Source of the DNA: Flavobacteriales bacterium
GTDB taxonomy: Bacteria; Bacteroidota; Bacteroidia; Flavobacteriales_C; GCA-002722245
DNA: 64,000 nt
Assembly: GCA_023251095.1 (NCBI GenBank)
Contig: JAHEZL010000013.1
Span: forward strand, 1 to 64,000
Direction: 5' to 3'
The translations under genes were made by a program, and so were the position numbers. The stretch's first letter is position 1. Each line of letters opens with the position of its first letter. Shown here piece by piece: positions 15,655 through 26,089 of this stretch. The notes under the pieces are model-generated. The model had not been told where the DNA came from. It saw only the letters and a list, made by a program, of their open reading frames with translations, and ran no database searches.

Positions 15655-18204
15655 TTATTCGCTTTCTTCTTCTTTAGCCTTTTTTTTGTTTTTTGGCTTT
15701 ACCACTTTAAGAAGGATTTCTTGTTTTTCTTTATCGAAATCGATTTGGATAACATCACCTTCCTTCAGGTTGGATTGAATGATTTCCTCGGCTACAGCGT
15801 CTTCCAGGTATTTTTGGATGGCGCGTTTCAGCGGACGGGCACCGTATTCAGGATCATAACCTTTGTCGGCAATAAAGTCTTTCGCTTCGGTGGACAACTT
15901 CATTGTCAATCCGATGTTAGATAAACGTTTGTACAATTTCTCTAACTCAACATCAATGATTTGGTGAATGTCTTCCGGTCTCAATGGATTGAACATAATA
16001 ACATCATCAATCCTGTTTAAGAACTCAGGAGCGAATGATTTTTTCAAAGCACCAGTGATTACACCTTTTGCATTATCATCAGCCGCAACAACTTTAGCAG
16101 AAGTTTGGAAACCAACACCTGTACCGAATTCTTTTAATTTACGAGTACCAATGTTAGAAGTCATGATGATAATAGTATTCTTGAAATCAATTTTTCTACC
16201 CAAACTATCTGTCATTTGTCCGTCATCCAAAGCCTGTAACAACAAGTTAAATACGTCTGGATGTGCTTTTTCAATCTCATCTAATAAAATGATAGAGTAT
16301 GGTTTTCTTCTAACTTTTTCAGTCAATTGTCCGCCTTCTTCATAACCAACGTATCCCGGAGGTGCTCCAATCAATCGGGAGATAGCAAATTTTTCCATGT
16401 ATTCACTCATGTCGATGCGAATCATTGCTTCTTCAGAATCGAACATGAATTTCGCTAATTCTTTTGCCAATTGAGTTTTTCCAACCCCTGTTGGTCCGAG
16501 GAAAATAAATGAACCAATCGGTTTGTTCGGATCTTTCAATCCTGCGCGGTTACGTTGAATGGCTTTCACCACTTTGTCAATCGCTTCGCCCTGACCAATT
16601 ACCTTACCTTTCAATTCTTCAGGCATACGGGCCAGTTTACCGCTTTCTTTTTCAGCGATACGCATGGTTGGTATACCTGTCATCATTCCTATTACTTCAG
16701 CAACGTCTTCAACGTTCACTGTTTCACGGTGATTTTTAGTTTCTTCTTCCCAGCGTTTTTTAGCGTCTTCTAATCTTTCAATCAGCTGACGTTCTTTGTC
16801 GCGTAAGCGTGCGGCTTCTTCGTATTTCTGACTTTTAACAACTTTGTTTTTTTCGTCTTTGATGCCTTCGATGTCTTTTTCAATATCTAGAATTTCTTTC
16901 GGAACATTAATATTCGTGATGTGAACACGTGATCCCGCTTCATCTAACGCATCAATGGCTTTATCCGGAAGGTGTCTGTCGGTAATGTATCTTGCGGATA
17001 ATTTAACGCAGGCTACAATAGCTTCAGGTGTGTAGTTCACATTGTGGTGAACTTCGTATTTGTCTTTGATGTTATTTAAAATCTGAATTGTTTCGTCAAT
17101 GGTAGTAGGTTCAACAATTACTTTTTGGAATCTTCTTTCCAAAGCACCGTCTTTTTCAATGTACTGGCGGTATTCATCTAAAGTAGTAGCACCGATGCAT
17201 TGTAGTTCACCTCTTGCCAATGCAGGCTTGAACATGTTGGAAGCATCCAGTGATCCTGAAGCTCCACCTGCACCAATGATGGTGTGGATCTCATCGATAA
17301 ATAAAATTACTTCCGGAGATTTTTCAATCTCGTTCATCACCGCTTTCATACGCTCTTCAAACTGTCCGCGGTATTTTGTACCGGCAACTAGTGAAGCCAA
17401 ATCAAGGGTAACAATTCTTTTTCCGAACAATACGCGAGATACTTTTCTTTGGATGATGCGCAAAGCGAGTCCTTCAGCAATTGCCGATTTACCCACACCC
17501 GGCTCACCTATTAAAATTGGATTGTTCTTTTTTCTTCTACTTAAGATCTGAGATACTCTCTCAATTTCTTTTTCTCTACCAACGATTGGATCTAGTCTAC
17601 CTTCAATGGCCATTTTGGTCAAATCGCGACCGAAATTGTCCAGTACAGGAGTTTTAGATTTAGTGTCGGTTGGTTTTTTAGCAGTCGGACCGCCTGATGA
17701 AAACTCATTGGTTTCATCTTCGTTCTCGTCATCTGGAGTTCCAGGTAATTCTGCTTTTGGTTCTGATTCGTCTTCTACTGCGTGCATTTCTTCTTTGATT
17801 GAATCGTAATCGATGTTGTAGTCATCGAAAACTTTGGTTATTATATTGTCTTCGTCTTTTAAGATAGATAAAAGCAAGTGCTCGGTACCTATCATTTGAC
17901 TCTTAAACAGCTTTGCCTCCAAATAGGTTATCTTTAATGCTCTTTCTGCTTGTTTTACTAAAGGAATATTTCCGGGTTGGTTGAAGTTTTTAGATTTTGA
18001 TTTAATGCTGTTCTCAATGGATTTGCGCAATTCCGCAAGATCCACTTTCAGGTTTTTTAAAATCTTAACTGCATTTCCTTCTCCTTCGCGCAAAATTCCC
18101 AGGAAAAGATGTTCTACGCCAATGTAGTCATGGCCCAGTCGGAGTGCTTCTTCCCTGCTGTAGGTGATCACATCCTTAACTCTCGGTGAAAATTTCGCTT
18201 CCAT
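15655..18204 (-). CDS. clpC: ATP-dependent Clp protease ATP-binding subunit ClpC
   Basis: An 849-residue AAA+ unfoldase that feeds proteins to ClpP. Domains in order: two Clp N-repeats (residues ~1-145, FSPRVKDVITYSREEALRLGHDYIGVEHL); an acidic linker; AAA-1 with GEPGVGKS and the Walker B region VILFIDEIHTIIGAG; a UVR/middle domain (KVVKSQKYEEAARLRDKE) that marks ClpC rather than ClpA; and AAA-2 with GPTGVGKT and IILLDEIEKAHPDVF. The ATG at 18204 (MEAKFSPRV) is chosen; an upstream ATG at 18261 adds 19 residues unlike the family. It is divergent from gyrA. Confidence 0.95.
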   Translation of the reverse strand: MEAKFSPRVKDVITYSREEALRLGHDYIGVEHLFLGILREGEGNAVKILKNLKVDLAELRKSIENSIKSKSKNFNQPGNIPLVKQAERALKITYLEAKLFKSQMIGTEHLLLSILKDEDNIITKVFDDYNIDYDSIKEEMHAVEDESEPKAELPGTPDDENEDETNEFSSGGPTAKKPTDTKSKTPVLDNFGRDLTKMAIEGRLDPIVGREKEIERVSQILSRRKKNNPILIGEPGVGKSAIAEGLALRIIQRKVSRVLFGKRIVTLDLASLVAGTKYRGQFEERMKAVMNEIEKSPEVILFIDEIHTIIGAGGASGSLDASNMFKPALARGELQCIGATTLDEYRQYIEKDGALERRFQKVIVEPTTIDETIQILNNIKDKYEVHHNVNYTPEAIVACVKLSARYITDRHLPDKAIDALDEAGSRVHITNINVPKEILDIEKDIEGIKDEKNKVVKSQKYEEAARLRDKERQLIERLEDAKKRWEEETKNHRETVNVEDVAEVIGMMTGIPTMRIAEKESGKLARMPEELKGKVIGQGEAIDKVVKAIQRNRAGLKDPNKPIGSFIFLGPTGVGKTQLAKELAKFMFDSEEAMIRIDMSEYMEKFAISRLIGAPPGYVGYEEGGQLTEKVRRKPYSIILLDEIEKAHPDVFNLLLQALDDGQMTDSLGRKIDFKNTIIIMTSNIGTRKLKEFGTGVGFQTSAKVVAADDNAKGVITGALKKSFAPEFLNRIDDVIMFNPLRPEDIHQIIDVELEKLYKRLSNIGLTMKLSTEAKDFIADKGYDPEYGARPLKRAIQKYLEDAVAEEIIQSNLKEGDVIQIDFDKEKQEILLKVVKPKNKKKAKEEESE

Positions 18205-18331
18205 ATTATTTCGTTTGTAAATATAGTACAAGGGTAAATATATTGAAAAAATAGTATTCATGCTGCTTTCAGACCGAAAAGTGAATTGTTAATTTCTAAC
18301 AAAATTTTGTTAGTAAGTGGGGGTAAAAAAA

Positions 18332-18364
18332 TTGCTGTTTCCGACCTTTGATTTAGTATTTTCG
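18332..18364 (+). promoter_or_regulatory. Candidate gyrA promoter
   Basis: TTG at 18332-18334, 22 bases, TATTTTCG at 18357-18364. The -7 octamer is identical to those at 23177-23170, 36782-36775 and 43140-43147; the spacer is 2 bp longer. Confidence 0.35.
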
Positions 18365-18392
18365 TTGCCCTGTACAATATAATATAGTAACT

Positions 18393-20957
18393 ATGGCCGA
18401 CGGAGAAAAAATTATTAGAGTAAATATTGATGAGCAAATGAGAGCATCGTACATTGATTATTCAATGTCGGTGATTGTTTCAAGAGCTTTGCCTGATGTT
18501 AGAGACGGTTTAAAACCGGTTCACAGAAGGGTGCTTTTCGGGATGCTCGAATTAGGAGTATTGTCCAACAGAACTTATAAAAAATCCGCAAGAATTGTAG
18601 GAGAGGTTTTAGGTAAGTATCATCCGCATGGTGATACCTCTGTTTATGATGCTATGGTGCGTATGGCACAGCCGTGGTCATTGAGATACCCTTTGGTGGA
18701 CGGACAAGGTAACTACGGTTCCGTTGACGGCGACAGCCCGGCTGCAATGCGTTATACAGAAGCGCGTTTGCAAAAAATTGCTGAAGAAATGATTCGTGAT
18801 ATCGACAAAGAAACAGTTGATTTTACAAATAACTTTGATGATACCTTAACAGAACCATCAGTAATGCCAACGGTTTTGCCGAATTTATTGGTAAACGGTG
18901 CATCAGGGATTGCAGTAGGTATGGCTACAAATATGCCGCCTCACAACTTAACTGAAATCATCAATGGAATAGTTGCTTTTATTGAGAACAATGATATCAC
19001 AGTTGCTGAATTGATGCAGTTTGTAAAAGCTCCGGATTTCCCTACAGGTGGAATTATTTATGGATACGACGGTGTAAAAGAAGCTTTTGAAACCGGTCGC
19101 GGACGAATTGTTTTGCGTGCAAAAACTGAAATTGAAGTAAGTTCAAGTGGTAAAGAAAGAATCATTGTTACTGAAATTCCTTACCAGATCAACAAAGCGG
19201 AAATGATCAGAAAAACTGCTGAATTGATCAACGATAAAAAACTGGAAGGCATTTCTGATATCCGTGATGAGTCAGACAGAAGCGGGATGCGTATTGTTTA
19301 CGAAATCAAAAACAATGCGATTACCAATGTTGTTTTAAACAGCTTATATAAATATACTTCTCTTCAGTCTTCTTTCAGTGTGAACAACATCTGTTTGGTA
19401 GGTGGTCGTCCGAAGTTATTGAACTTAAAAGAATTGATTTTGTATTTCGTTGAGCACCGTCACGAAGTGGTGGTTCGACGTACACAATACGATTTAAGAA
19501 AAGCAGAAGAAAGAGCGCATATTTTAGAGGGATTGATCATTGCTTCCGACAACATCGACGAAGTAATTGCATTGATCAAAGCGTCGAAAAGTCCGGATGA
19601 AGCCCGTCAGAAATTAATCGACAGATTCTCTTTGTCTGATCTTCAATCGCGTGCGATTGTAGAGATGAGATTGCGTCAATTGACAGGTCTGGAGCAGGAT
19701 AAATTGCGTGCTGAGTTTGAAGAAATCATGAAGAGAATTGCTGAGTACAAAGAAATCTTGGCGAGCAAAGACAGAAGATTTGAAATCATCAAAGCAGAAT
19801 TGATAGAGCTGAGAGATAAGTTTGGTGATGGAAGAACAACTGAAATTGATTTCTCAGGTGGAGATTTCCGAGTGGAAGACATCATTCCTAATAAAGAAGT
19901 GGTAGTGACTATTTCTCACTTGGGTTATATCAAACGAACAGAATTAATTGAATACAAACGTCAGGGACGTGGTGGAGTAGGCTCTAAAGGAAGTGCAACG
20001 AGAGATGAAGATTTCTTAGAGCATTTGTTTATTGCTAAAAACCATGACTGGTTATTGGTGTTCACTGAAAAAGGAAAATGTTTCTGGATGAGAGTATTTG
20101 ATATTCCTGAAGGAGCTAAAGCGACCAAAGGAAGAGCGATCCAAAACTTAATTAATCTCGAAAGAGATGATAAGGTTATGGCTTACATCAACGTTGGTGA
20201 TTTGAAAAACGATGAATACATCAACAACAACTTCATCATCATGGTGACTAAAAAAGGTGTCATCAAGAAAACAAGTCTGGAAGCTTATTCCCGTCCGAGA
20301 GCTAATGGTATCAATGCCATCAACGTACGTGAAGGAGATCAGTTACTGGAGGCTAAATTGACTAACGGAACCAATGAAATATTAATCGCTATTAAATCAG
20401 GAAGATGTATTCGCTTCAACGAATCAACGGTTCGTCCGATGGGAAGAAATGCTACTGGTGTGCGTGGTGTTAATATGGAAGACGACAGCGATGAGGTAAT
20501 AGGAATGATTTCTATTATTGATCCGTCAAAAGAATCTGTATTGGTAGTTTCTGAAAAAGGATTTGGTAAACGTACTTTATTAAATGATCCTGAAGATGGT
20601 GAACCTGTTTACAGAATCACGAATCGTGGTGGTAAAGGTGTTAAAACCTTGAATATTACTGATAAAACAGGCCATTTAGTAGCTCTGAAAAGTGTAACGA
20701 ATGAAGATGATTTAATGATCATCAACCGTTCGGGAATCGCTATCAGAATTGCAGTTGCTGAATTGCGTTTGATGGGAAGAGCTACTCAAGGAGTTAAATT
20801 GATCAACCTGAGAAATTCTGATGGAATTGCTGCAGTGGCGAAAGTTCCTGCTTCTGACGAAACAGAAATCGCTGCTGACGGAGAAGTTTCCGAAGAAGGT
20901 GCTGATGAAACAACCGAAGGTGAAGTTGAAGGAGGAAACGAAGAACCGGCAGAATAA
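18393..20957 (+). CDS. gyrA: DNA gyrase subunit A
   Basis: The 854-residue subunit cuts and rejoins DNA in gyrase. The N-terminus [28 protein letters not shown] and the catalytic Tyr in [10 protein letters not shown] are present. The quinolone-resistance region reads [15 protein letters not shown], with Thr at the position of E. coli Ser83 and Asp at that of Asp87, an ordinary susceptible-type arrangement. The GyrA box needed for DNA wrapping appears as [10 protein letters not shown] near residue 526, followed by the beta-pinwheel blades. The C-terminal ~40 residues are acidic ([15 protein letters not shown]). It is a single-gene unit with a terminator just downstream. Confidence 0.97.
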   Translation: MADGEKIIRVNIDEQMRASYIDYSMSVIVSRALPDVRDGLKPVHRRVLFGMLELGVLSNRTYKKSARIVGEVLGKYHPHGDTSVYDAMVRMAQPWSLRYPLVDGQGNYGSVDGDSPAAMRYTEARLQKIAEEMIRDIDKETVDFTNNFDDTLTEPSVMPTVLPNLLVNGASGIAVGMATNMPPHNLTEIINGIVAFIENNDITVAELMQFVKAPDFPTGGIIYGYDGVKEAFETGRGRIVLRAKTEIEVSSSGKERIIVTEIPYQINKAEMIRKTAELINDKKLEGISDIRDESDRSGMRIVYEIKNNAITNVVLNSLYKYTSLQSSFSVNNICLVGGRPKLLNLKELILYFVEHRHEVVVRRTQYDLRKAEERAHILEGLIIASDNIDEVIALIKASKSPDEARQKLIDRFSLSDLQSRAIVEMRLRQLTGLEQDKLRAEFEEIMKRIAEYKEILASKDRRFEIIKAELIELRDKFGDGRTTEIDFSGGDFRVEDIIPNKEVVVTISHLGYIKRTELIEYKRQGRGGVGSKGSATRDEDFLEHLFIAKNHDWLLVFTEKGKCFWMRVFDIPEGAKATKGRAIQNLINLERDDKVMAYINVGDLKNDEYINNNFIIMVTKKGVIKKTSLEAYSRPRANGINAINVREGDQLLEAKLTNGTNEILIAIKSGRCIRFNESTVRPMGRNATGVRGVNMEDDSDEVIGMISIIDPSKESVLVVSEKGFGKRTLLNDPEDGEPVYRITNRGGKGVKTLNITDKTGHLVALKSVTNEDDLMIINRSGIAIRIAVAELRLMGRATQGVKLINLRNSDGIAAVAKVPASDETEIAADGEVSEEGADETTEGEVEGGNEEPAE

Positions 20958-20976
20958 TATATTAAATAATTCTAGG

Positions 20977-21004
20977 AGCCCACTCGTCAGCCGACGGGTG
21001 GGCT
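20977..21004 (+). terminator. gyrA terminator
   Basis: Stem AGCCCACTCGTC / GACGGGTGGGCT (one T-G wobble) around AGCC, followed by TTTCCTTT. Confidence 0.8.
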
Positions 21005-21092
21005 TTTCCTTTATATAAGGATAGATAAAGCTTATTGAAAAGCTTCAAAAAGGGATTATGTAATTCCTACTTTTACCACTTAAAATAGCATT

Positions 21093-22352
21093 ATGGCCAT
21101 AGCAATAGATTTAGAGACAAAGAAAAAAGGAACTTTTTCCAAATACGAGATTTTTGTTATCATTTTATTGGCCTTCATCCAGTTTTCAGTAGTACTTGAT
21201 TTTATGGTGCTGGCGCCATTGGGCTACCACTTGATGCCGGCATTAAACATGTCGAAAGCTGATTTTGGTAATGCTGTGGCGGCCTATGCTTTTAGTGCAT
21301 TTGCTTCGGGACTTTTAGTAGCCGGCTTTGCAGATAAATTCGATCGTAAAAAACTGTTGGTGTTTTTTTATATAGGATTTATCATAGGGACTTTTCTATG
21401 CGCGCGCGCCAATACTTATGAGTTTCTTGTTTTTGCAAGAATAGTAACGGGATTGTTTGGCGGAGTGATCGCTTCTATTTCCAATGCGATTGTAACCGAT
21501 ACTTTTCAGTTGCATGTGAGAGGAAGAGTGATGGGTATGATACAAATTGCTTTCGCGGCAAGCAACGTACTGGGGATTCCTTTTGGTTTATATTTTACGC
21601 GTACCATAGGCTGGCACATTCCCTTCCTGATGATTGTTGCAGTTAGTATTGTTGCGGTAGTAGTGGTTTTTGCCTACCTGAAACCTGTAGATGCGCATTT
21701 GAAAATCAAAAGTGATAAGAATCCTCTTCAGCACTTGATAGCTACGGTGTCCAATCGCAATTATCTGGTGCCTTTCCTGGCAACAACTTTATTGGCTACC
21801 GGTGGTTATATGTTGATGCCTTATGGTAGTGATTTTGGAGTACATAATCTGGGAATTTCCGAAGAAAACCTCACGTATCTATACATGCTTACCGGAATCG
21901 CTACAATTGCAGTAATGCCAATGGCAGGTGCTCTTAGTGATAAAGTAGGGAAGTATAAAGTGTTTTTTGTGGGATCTGTAGCCAGTATAGTTTTGATTTG
22001 TATTTACGGTAATCTGGATGTCACCCCTTTCTGGATTGTGGTTGTACTGAACATCTTGTTGATGTCGAGTATCATGTCGAGAATAGCTCCGTCGCAAGCC
22101 CTTATGTCGGCAATTCCTGATCAAAAGGACAGGGGTGCTTTTATGAGTATTAACTCCTCGGTAATGTATTTGGCGGGAGGTATTTCGGCCTTTATTGCAG
22201 GAAAGATTGTAGGTGGAAAAAAAGGAGGTGTTGTAGAAAATTATGATATCCTTTGTTATGTGGTATCGGGAGCAATTATCGTTACTTTAATCCTTATGTT
22301 CTTTGTGCATAAGCAAGTGGAGAAAAAAATAGCACAGCACAAAAAAGTGTAA
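21093..22352 (+). CDS. MFS transporter
   Basis: The 419-residue protein has twelve predicted membrane helices and major facilitator signatures: GLLVAGFADKFDRKK in the loop between helices 2 and 3, ARIVTGLFGGVIASISNA in helix 4, and MPMAGALSDKVGKYK as the mirrored loop in the second half. Layout fits proton-driven efflux of the DHA1 (drug/arabinose efflux) group. The substrate is unknown. It is a stand-alone gene closed by a very strong terminator. Confidence 0.9.
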   Translation: MAIAIDLETKKKGTFSKYEIFVIILLAFIQFSVVLDFMVLAPLGYHLMPALNMSKADFGNAVAAYAFSAFASGLLVAGFADKFDRKKLLVFFYIGFIIGTFLCARANTYEFLVFARIVTGLFGGVIASISNAIVTDTFQLHVRGRVMGMIQIAFAASNVLGIPFGLYFTRTIGWHIPFLMIVAVSIVAVVVVFAYLKPVDAHLKIKSDKNPLQHLIATVSNRNYLVPFLATTLLATGGYMLMPYGSDFGVHNLGISEENLTYLYMLTGIATIAVMPMAGALSDKVGKYKVFFVGSVASIVLICIYGNLDVTPFWIVVVLNILLMSSIMSRIAPSQALMSAIPDQKDRGAFMSINSSVMYLAGGISAFIAGKIVGGKKGGVVENYDILCYVVSGAIIVTLILMFFVHKQVEKKIAQHKKV

Positions 22353-22364
22353 TTCAGTACAGAT

Positions 22365-22412
22365 TGAAAACAAAAAAGTCCCACAGTTTTCTGTGGGACT
22401 TTTTTGTTTTCA
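22365..22412 (+). terminator. Bidirectional terminator with a 22-bp perfect stem
   Basis: The arms 22365-22386 and 22391-22412 pair without mismatch around a TTTT loop, with the core GTCCCACAG/CTGTGGGAC flanked by A and T runs. It lies between the MFS gene and the converging outer-membrane protein gene (stop at 22421). Confidence 0.9.
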
Positions 22413-22420
22413 GGTTCTTC

Positions 22421-23152
22421 TTAGAACATAATGAATCCAGCTCTTTTCTTACATTTTGATCTTGCAAAATATCCGAGATCCCAGTTCAATTCCAGCATCA
22501 ACTGAACGCTTATCGGGAAAGTAACTGCGTATTTCTGGTAGGTTGTAGAAAAATCGGGACTGTCGATAGGATAATACTTTGTTGTGCCTTTTCCTCCAGC
22601 GTTTGAAATAAGATCGGTTAAGCCTGTATCAAAACGGATTCCGATAGTGCTGTAAATGTTATCTGTTGCAAAAAGAATGCTTCCAAATCCGAAAACAGCG
22701 CCATAAGTTTTTTCTTCAAACTTTGATGTTACGTCCATCGAAGCAGTACCGCTTTCTAAAACAGTTTTTCTGAAACCCAGGCGCGGACCAACTTCAAGGT
22801 AGCTTCCGTTGTCGCTGTTGTATCTGAATAAAATAGGAATATTTACTGAATTGATTTGAATGTTTCTTTTAACCTCAGCATCTGAAGCATTTTTGTAGGT
22901 GTTGTTTTGATTCGCCTGATCCCACATATATTCACCAATGATGGCATATTCTGCACTGAAATCGAAGCCTGCTTTGAATCCGTAGGAAAAAGCGTAGCTC
23001 GGTGTTTTGCTAATTCTATTGTCTTGCAGAGTGTTTTCATTGATGAACATGGATGTACCGCCACCGCCTTTGAGTCCGATCTCAAAAAAACTTTGGGCTT
23101 GTGCCATCTGACAAACACATAAAAACAAGATTGATAAAAGTAAATTTCTCAT
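22421..23152 (-). CDS. Outer-membrane beta-barrel protein (PorT-like)
   Basis: The 243-residue protein has a signal peptide (MRNLLLSILFLCVCQMAQAQS). A barrel of alternating aromatic/hydrophobic strands follows (FFEIGLKGGGGTSMF, YGFKAGFDFSAEYAIIGEYMW, INIPILFRY-like stretch, YLEVGPRLGFRK, YSTIGIRFDTGL). This matches small outer-membrane beta-barrels of the PorT/OmpW-like group in Bacteroidota. The C-terminus FIMF ends in Phe as barrels often do. Function is unknown. A TTTTG-N20-TATTTTCG promoter precedes it. Confidence 0.75.
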   Translation of the reverse strand: MRNLLLSILFLCVCQMAQAQSFFEIGLKGGGGTSMFINENTLQDNRISKTPSYAFSYGFKAGFDFSAEYAIIGEYMWDQANQNNTYKNASDAEVKRNIQINSVNIPILFRYNSDNGSYLEVGPRLGFRKTVLESGTASMDVTSKFEEKTYGAVFGFGSILFATDNIYSTIGIRFDTGLTDLISNAGGKGTTKYYPIDSPDFSTTYQKYAVTFPISVQLMLELNWDLGYFARSKCKKRAGFIMF

Positions 23153-23169
23153 ATATTTGATTTGTATTG

Positions 23170-23200
23170 CGAAAATAAGCTTAAAAGGAGCACATTACAA
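23170..23200 (-). promoter_or_regulatory. Promoter of the outer-membrane beta-barrel gene
   Basis: On the minus strand TTG (23200-23198, part of TTTTG), 20 bases, TATTTTCG (23177-23170), leaving an ~18-nt gap to the ATG. Spacing and -7 box are identical to the promoter of the PKD adhesin operon. Confidence 0.55.
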
Positions 23201-23234
23201 AATCAAATTTTTAATAGATAAAACAAAAACGATT

Positions 23235-23981
23235 ATGAGTTTACTTCAAGGAAAAGTTGCCATTGTTACAGGCGCATCAAGAGGAATCGGAAGATCAATT
23301 GCCAAAAAATTTGCAGAGAACGGAGCCATAGTAGCCTTCACATATTTGTCTTCAGAACAAAAAGCAAGAGAGCTGGAAGATGAATTGAATGCTTTAGGTG
23401 GAATTGCCAAAGGATTTAAATCGGATGCGGCCAATTATGCAGCAGCCGAACAATTGGTAAATGATGTGGTGGCACAATTCGGAACAGTTGATATCGTTAT
23501 CAATAATGCCGGAATTACCCGCGATAATTTATTGATGAGAATGAGTGAGCAACAATTCGACGAAGTGATTTCAGCGAATTTGAAATCTATTTTCAATTTA
23601 ACCAAAGCGGTAACGAAACCGATGTTGAAAGCAAAAAAAGGATCAATTGTAAATATAGGTTCAGTGGTGGGAGTGAATGGTAATGCCGGACAAGCGAACT
23701 ACGCTGCGTCAAAAGCAGGAGCTTTCGGATTTACAAAATCAGTGGCTAAGGAATTGGGATCAAGAAACATTCGTTGCAACGCCATTGCTCCGGGATTTAT
23801 AAAAACAGAAATGACAGAAGTTCTCGATCCTAAAGTGGTAGAAGGATGGGTAAGTGGTATTCCGTTGAAAAGAGCAGGAGAGGGAGAAGATGTTGCGGAG
23901 TTGTGTGTTTTCCTGGCGTCAGATAAAAGCACTTATATCACCGGACAGGTGATTAATGTGTGTGGCGGAATGTCGATGTAA
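23235..23981 (+). CDS. fabG: 3-oxoacyl-[acyl-carrier-protein] reductase
   Basis: This is a short-chain dehydrogenase of 248 residues that reduces 3-oxoacyl-ACP with NADPH in fatty-acid elongation. Cofactor site TGASRGIGRSIA, NNAG motif (INNAGITRDNLLMRM), catalytic Ser in GSVVGVNGNAGQ, and YAASKAG with the catalytic Tyr and Lys are present. GFIKTEMTEVL and the C-terminal YITGQVINVCGGM are characteristic of FabG. The ATG at 23235 (MSLLQGKVAIVTGA) fits the family; a frame start at 23157 would add 26 residues. The VWA gene follows after 20 bp. Confidence 0.93.
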   Translation: MSLLQGKVAIVTGASRGIGRSIAKKFAENGAIVAFTYLSSEQKARELEDELNALGGIAKGFKSDAANYAAAEQLVNDVVAQFGTVDIVINNAGITRDNLLMRMSEQQFDEVISANLKSIFNLTKAVTKPMLKAKKGSIVNIGSVVGVNGNAGQANYAASKAGAFGFTKSVAKELGSRNIRCNAIAPGFIKTEMTEVLDPKVVEGWVSGIPLKRAGEGEDVAELCVFLASDKSTYITGQVINVCGGMSM

Positions 23982-24001
23982 TTTTTAAATAAAAGCATTC
24001 G

Positions 24002-26089
24002 TTGAAAATAGAAATAGTAACCCAATACCCGGCAGGATACTTTGTGTTCTGCATTTTGTTGGGATTACTGTATGCTGGTTTTGCTTATTACAGAAATAAG
24101 AAAAACTCAGAAATTCCCCGCGGAATAATTGTTGCCTTGTTTAGTTTCAGGTTACTTTCGGTTGCTGTTATTTCTTTTCTTCTTTTGGTTCCCTTTATCA
24201 AAACAATTCACTCGAACATTGAAAAACCGGTGTTGATTATTGCTGCCGATAATTCCAGATCTATTTTGGCTACAAGCAAAAATTACGGAGCGGAAGTCAA
24301 TGCAAAAGTGAAAGAGTTGAAAGGAAAACTCAGTGAAGATTTCGAAGTGCGTTTTCATTCTTTCGGAGAAAAAACAGGAGAGCCCGATTCCTTAAATTTT
24401 TCGGAACGCAGCACCGATTTTTCTTTGTTGTTTGAAGATTTGGAAACCCGCTATTCCAATAAAAATATTGGAGCATTGATAGTGTTGAGTGATGGGATTT
24501 ATAATGCAGGTCAAAATCCGGTATATGCCAATAATTTAAAGCATGTGCCTGTATATTCGGTGTTACTGGGAGATACTACTTTGCGCAAAGATCTTTTCAT
24601 TAAAGAAATGTATTTCAACAATATCACTTATCTGGGAAATGAATTTCCGGTGGAATTGCTGATAGATTGTGAGGCTTGCAAAAATGAAAAAACTGTTGTT
24701 TCCATATCTGTGGATGGTGTGGTGAAAAAAGAAGAAGAGTTGCTTCTAAATACTTTGCCGCTCACTTATAAGTTTCTGCTGAAAGCCGAAAAAACGGGTA
24801 TGCATAAAATAGGAGTGAAGTTAAAAGCACTCAACGGAGAAATAATTCGCATCAATAATTCCAGAGAAGTTTATGTGGAAGTGTTGGATGGTCGTCAGAA
24901 AATACTGGTATTGTCGAAATCTTCACATCCTGATGTGGGCGCCATTAAAACCATTGTTGAAGCCAATGAAAATTACAAAGTAGAGGTACAGCAGTTTGAT
25001 AATTTCAAAGGGAATATTGATGCCTATAATATGGTGGTGATGCATCAGTTGCCCGATGATGCTGCGCAAAGCGAACAGTTGTTGAAGAAGATTACTAAAA
25101 ATAAAATTGGATTGTTATTGGTATTGGGCACGCAAATGAAATATCAGCAATTGTTGAGAGTGAATTTCGGAGTACAATGGCAAAATATTTTGTCGGGAGT
25201 GAGAAGTTTTAATGATGCATATCCTGTTTTACAAAAGAATTTCACTTTGTTTAATTTAAGTGCAGGAACGCAGGAATTTTTCAAAGATCTCCCACCGCTT
25301 AAAACGCCGTATATACAATTTACAGTTCCGGGCAACGCCGAAAATCTGGCACTGCAGAAGATAGGAAGTGTAAGCACGGAATTGCCTTTGATTTCTTTTT
25401 ACAATTTAGAAGAAAGTAAAATTTGTTTGATTGCCGGAGAAGGTTTGTGGAGATGGAAGCTCAGTGATTTTTTGAAACATCAGTCGGAAACTCATTTTGA
25501 AGAACTCTTTCAAAAAACCATTCAGTACTTATCTGTGAAATCCGATAAGTCGAATTTCAGAATTGCGCACAAGAAAAAATTCTCTGAAAATGAAGAAGTA
25601 ATTTTAGATGCGGAGTTGTACAACGACAGTTATGAATTGATCAACGAGCCCGAAATAAAATTAAAACTGACCAATGGTTCAGGGAAAGAGTTTTCTTATG
25701 TGTTTGGTAAAACGGCTGATAAATACCGATTGAGTTTAGGGTTTCTTGCTCCCGGCAATTATCACTTTGATGCAAAGGCAGTGCTGGGTGCAAAGCAATA
25801 CAATAAGCAGGGCGCTTTTGTGGTAGAAGAATTGAAGCTGGAGGATATTACAACAAGAGCCGATGCTTCATTGATGAAAAAATTGGCCGAAGAAAGAGGA
25901 GGTAAATTGTTTTTTACTGCCAATACCAATGCTTTAATTCAAGCCATTAAAGAGAGAGAAGACATTAAGCCTGTTGAGCATTCCATGGTGGAAATGAAAG
26001 AAATGATTCACCAGAAATGGATATTCTTTTTGATCATTACTTTGTTGACGGCAGAATGGTTTGTAAGAAAAAGATCGGGAATGAACTGA
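24002..26089 (+). CDS. Membrane-anchored VWA-domain protein with TTG start
   Basis: The 695-residue protein has two N-terminal membrane helices (residues ~13-30 and ~42-66). A von Willebrand A-like domain follows with a MIDAS motif, DNSRS (Asp83, Ser85, Ser87), and a second Asp in IVLSDGIYNAGQN. A large extracytoplasmic region comes next, and a last helix (WIFFLIITLLTAEWFV) near the end. Similar proteins sit in membrane complexes with other VWA proteins and MoxR ATPases, but none are beside it here. In frame, a TAA at 23990-23992 leaves only the TTG at 24002 as start. Its stop is directly adjacent to the stop of the converging gene. Confidence 0.8.
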   Translation: MKIEIVTQYPAGYFVFCILLGLLYAGFAYYRNKKNSEIPRGIIVALFSFRLLSVAVISFLLLVPFIKTIHSNIEKPVLIIAADNSRSILATSKNYGAEVNAKVKELKGKLSEDFEVRFHSFGEKTGEPDSLNFSERSTDFSLLFEDLETRYSNKNIGALIVLSDGIYNAGQNPVYANNLKHVPVYSVLLGDTTLRKDLFIKEMYFNNITYLGNEFPVELLIDCEACKNEKTVVSISVDGVVKKEEELLLNTLPLTYKFLLKAEKTGMHKIGVKLKALNGEIIRINNSREVYVEVLDGRQKILVLSKSSHPDVGAIKTIVEANENYKVEVQQFDNFKGNIDAYNMVVMHQLPDDAAQSEQLLKKITKNKIGLLLVLGTQMKYQQLLRVNFGVQWQNILSGVRSFNDAYPVLQKNFTLFNLSAGTQEFFKDLPPLKTPYIQFTVPGNAENLALQKIGSVSTELPLISFYNLEESKICLIAGEGLWRWKLSDFLKHQSETHFEELFQKTIQYLSVKSDKSNFRIAHKKKFSENEEVILDAELYNDSYELINEPEIKLKLTNGSGKEFSYVFGKTADKYRLSLGFLAPGNYHFDAKAVLGAKQYNKQGAFVVEELKLEDITTRADASLMKKLAEERGGKLFFTANTNALIQAIKEREDIKPVEHSMVEMKEMIHQKWIFFLIITLLTAEWFVRKRSGMN

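Noticed and set aside
17099-17551. 150-codon frame on the + strand
   Set aside because: Lies wholly inside clpC on the opposite strand; a composition shadow.
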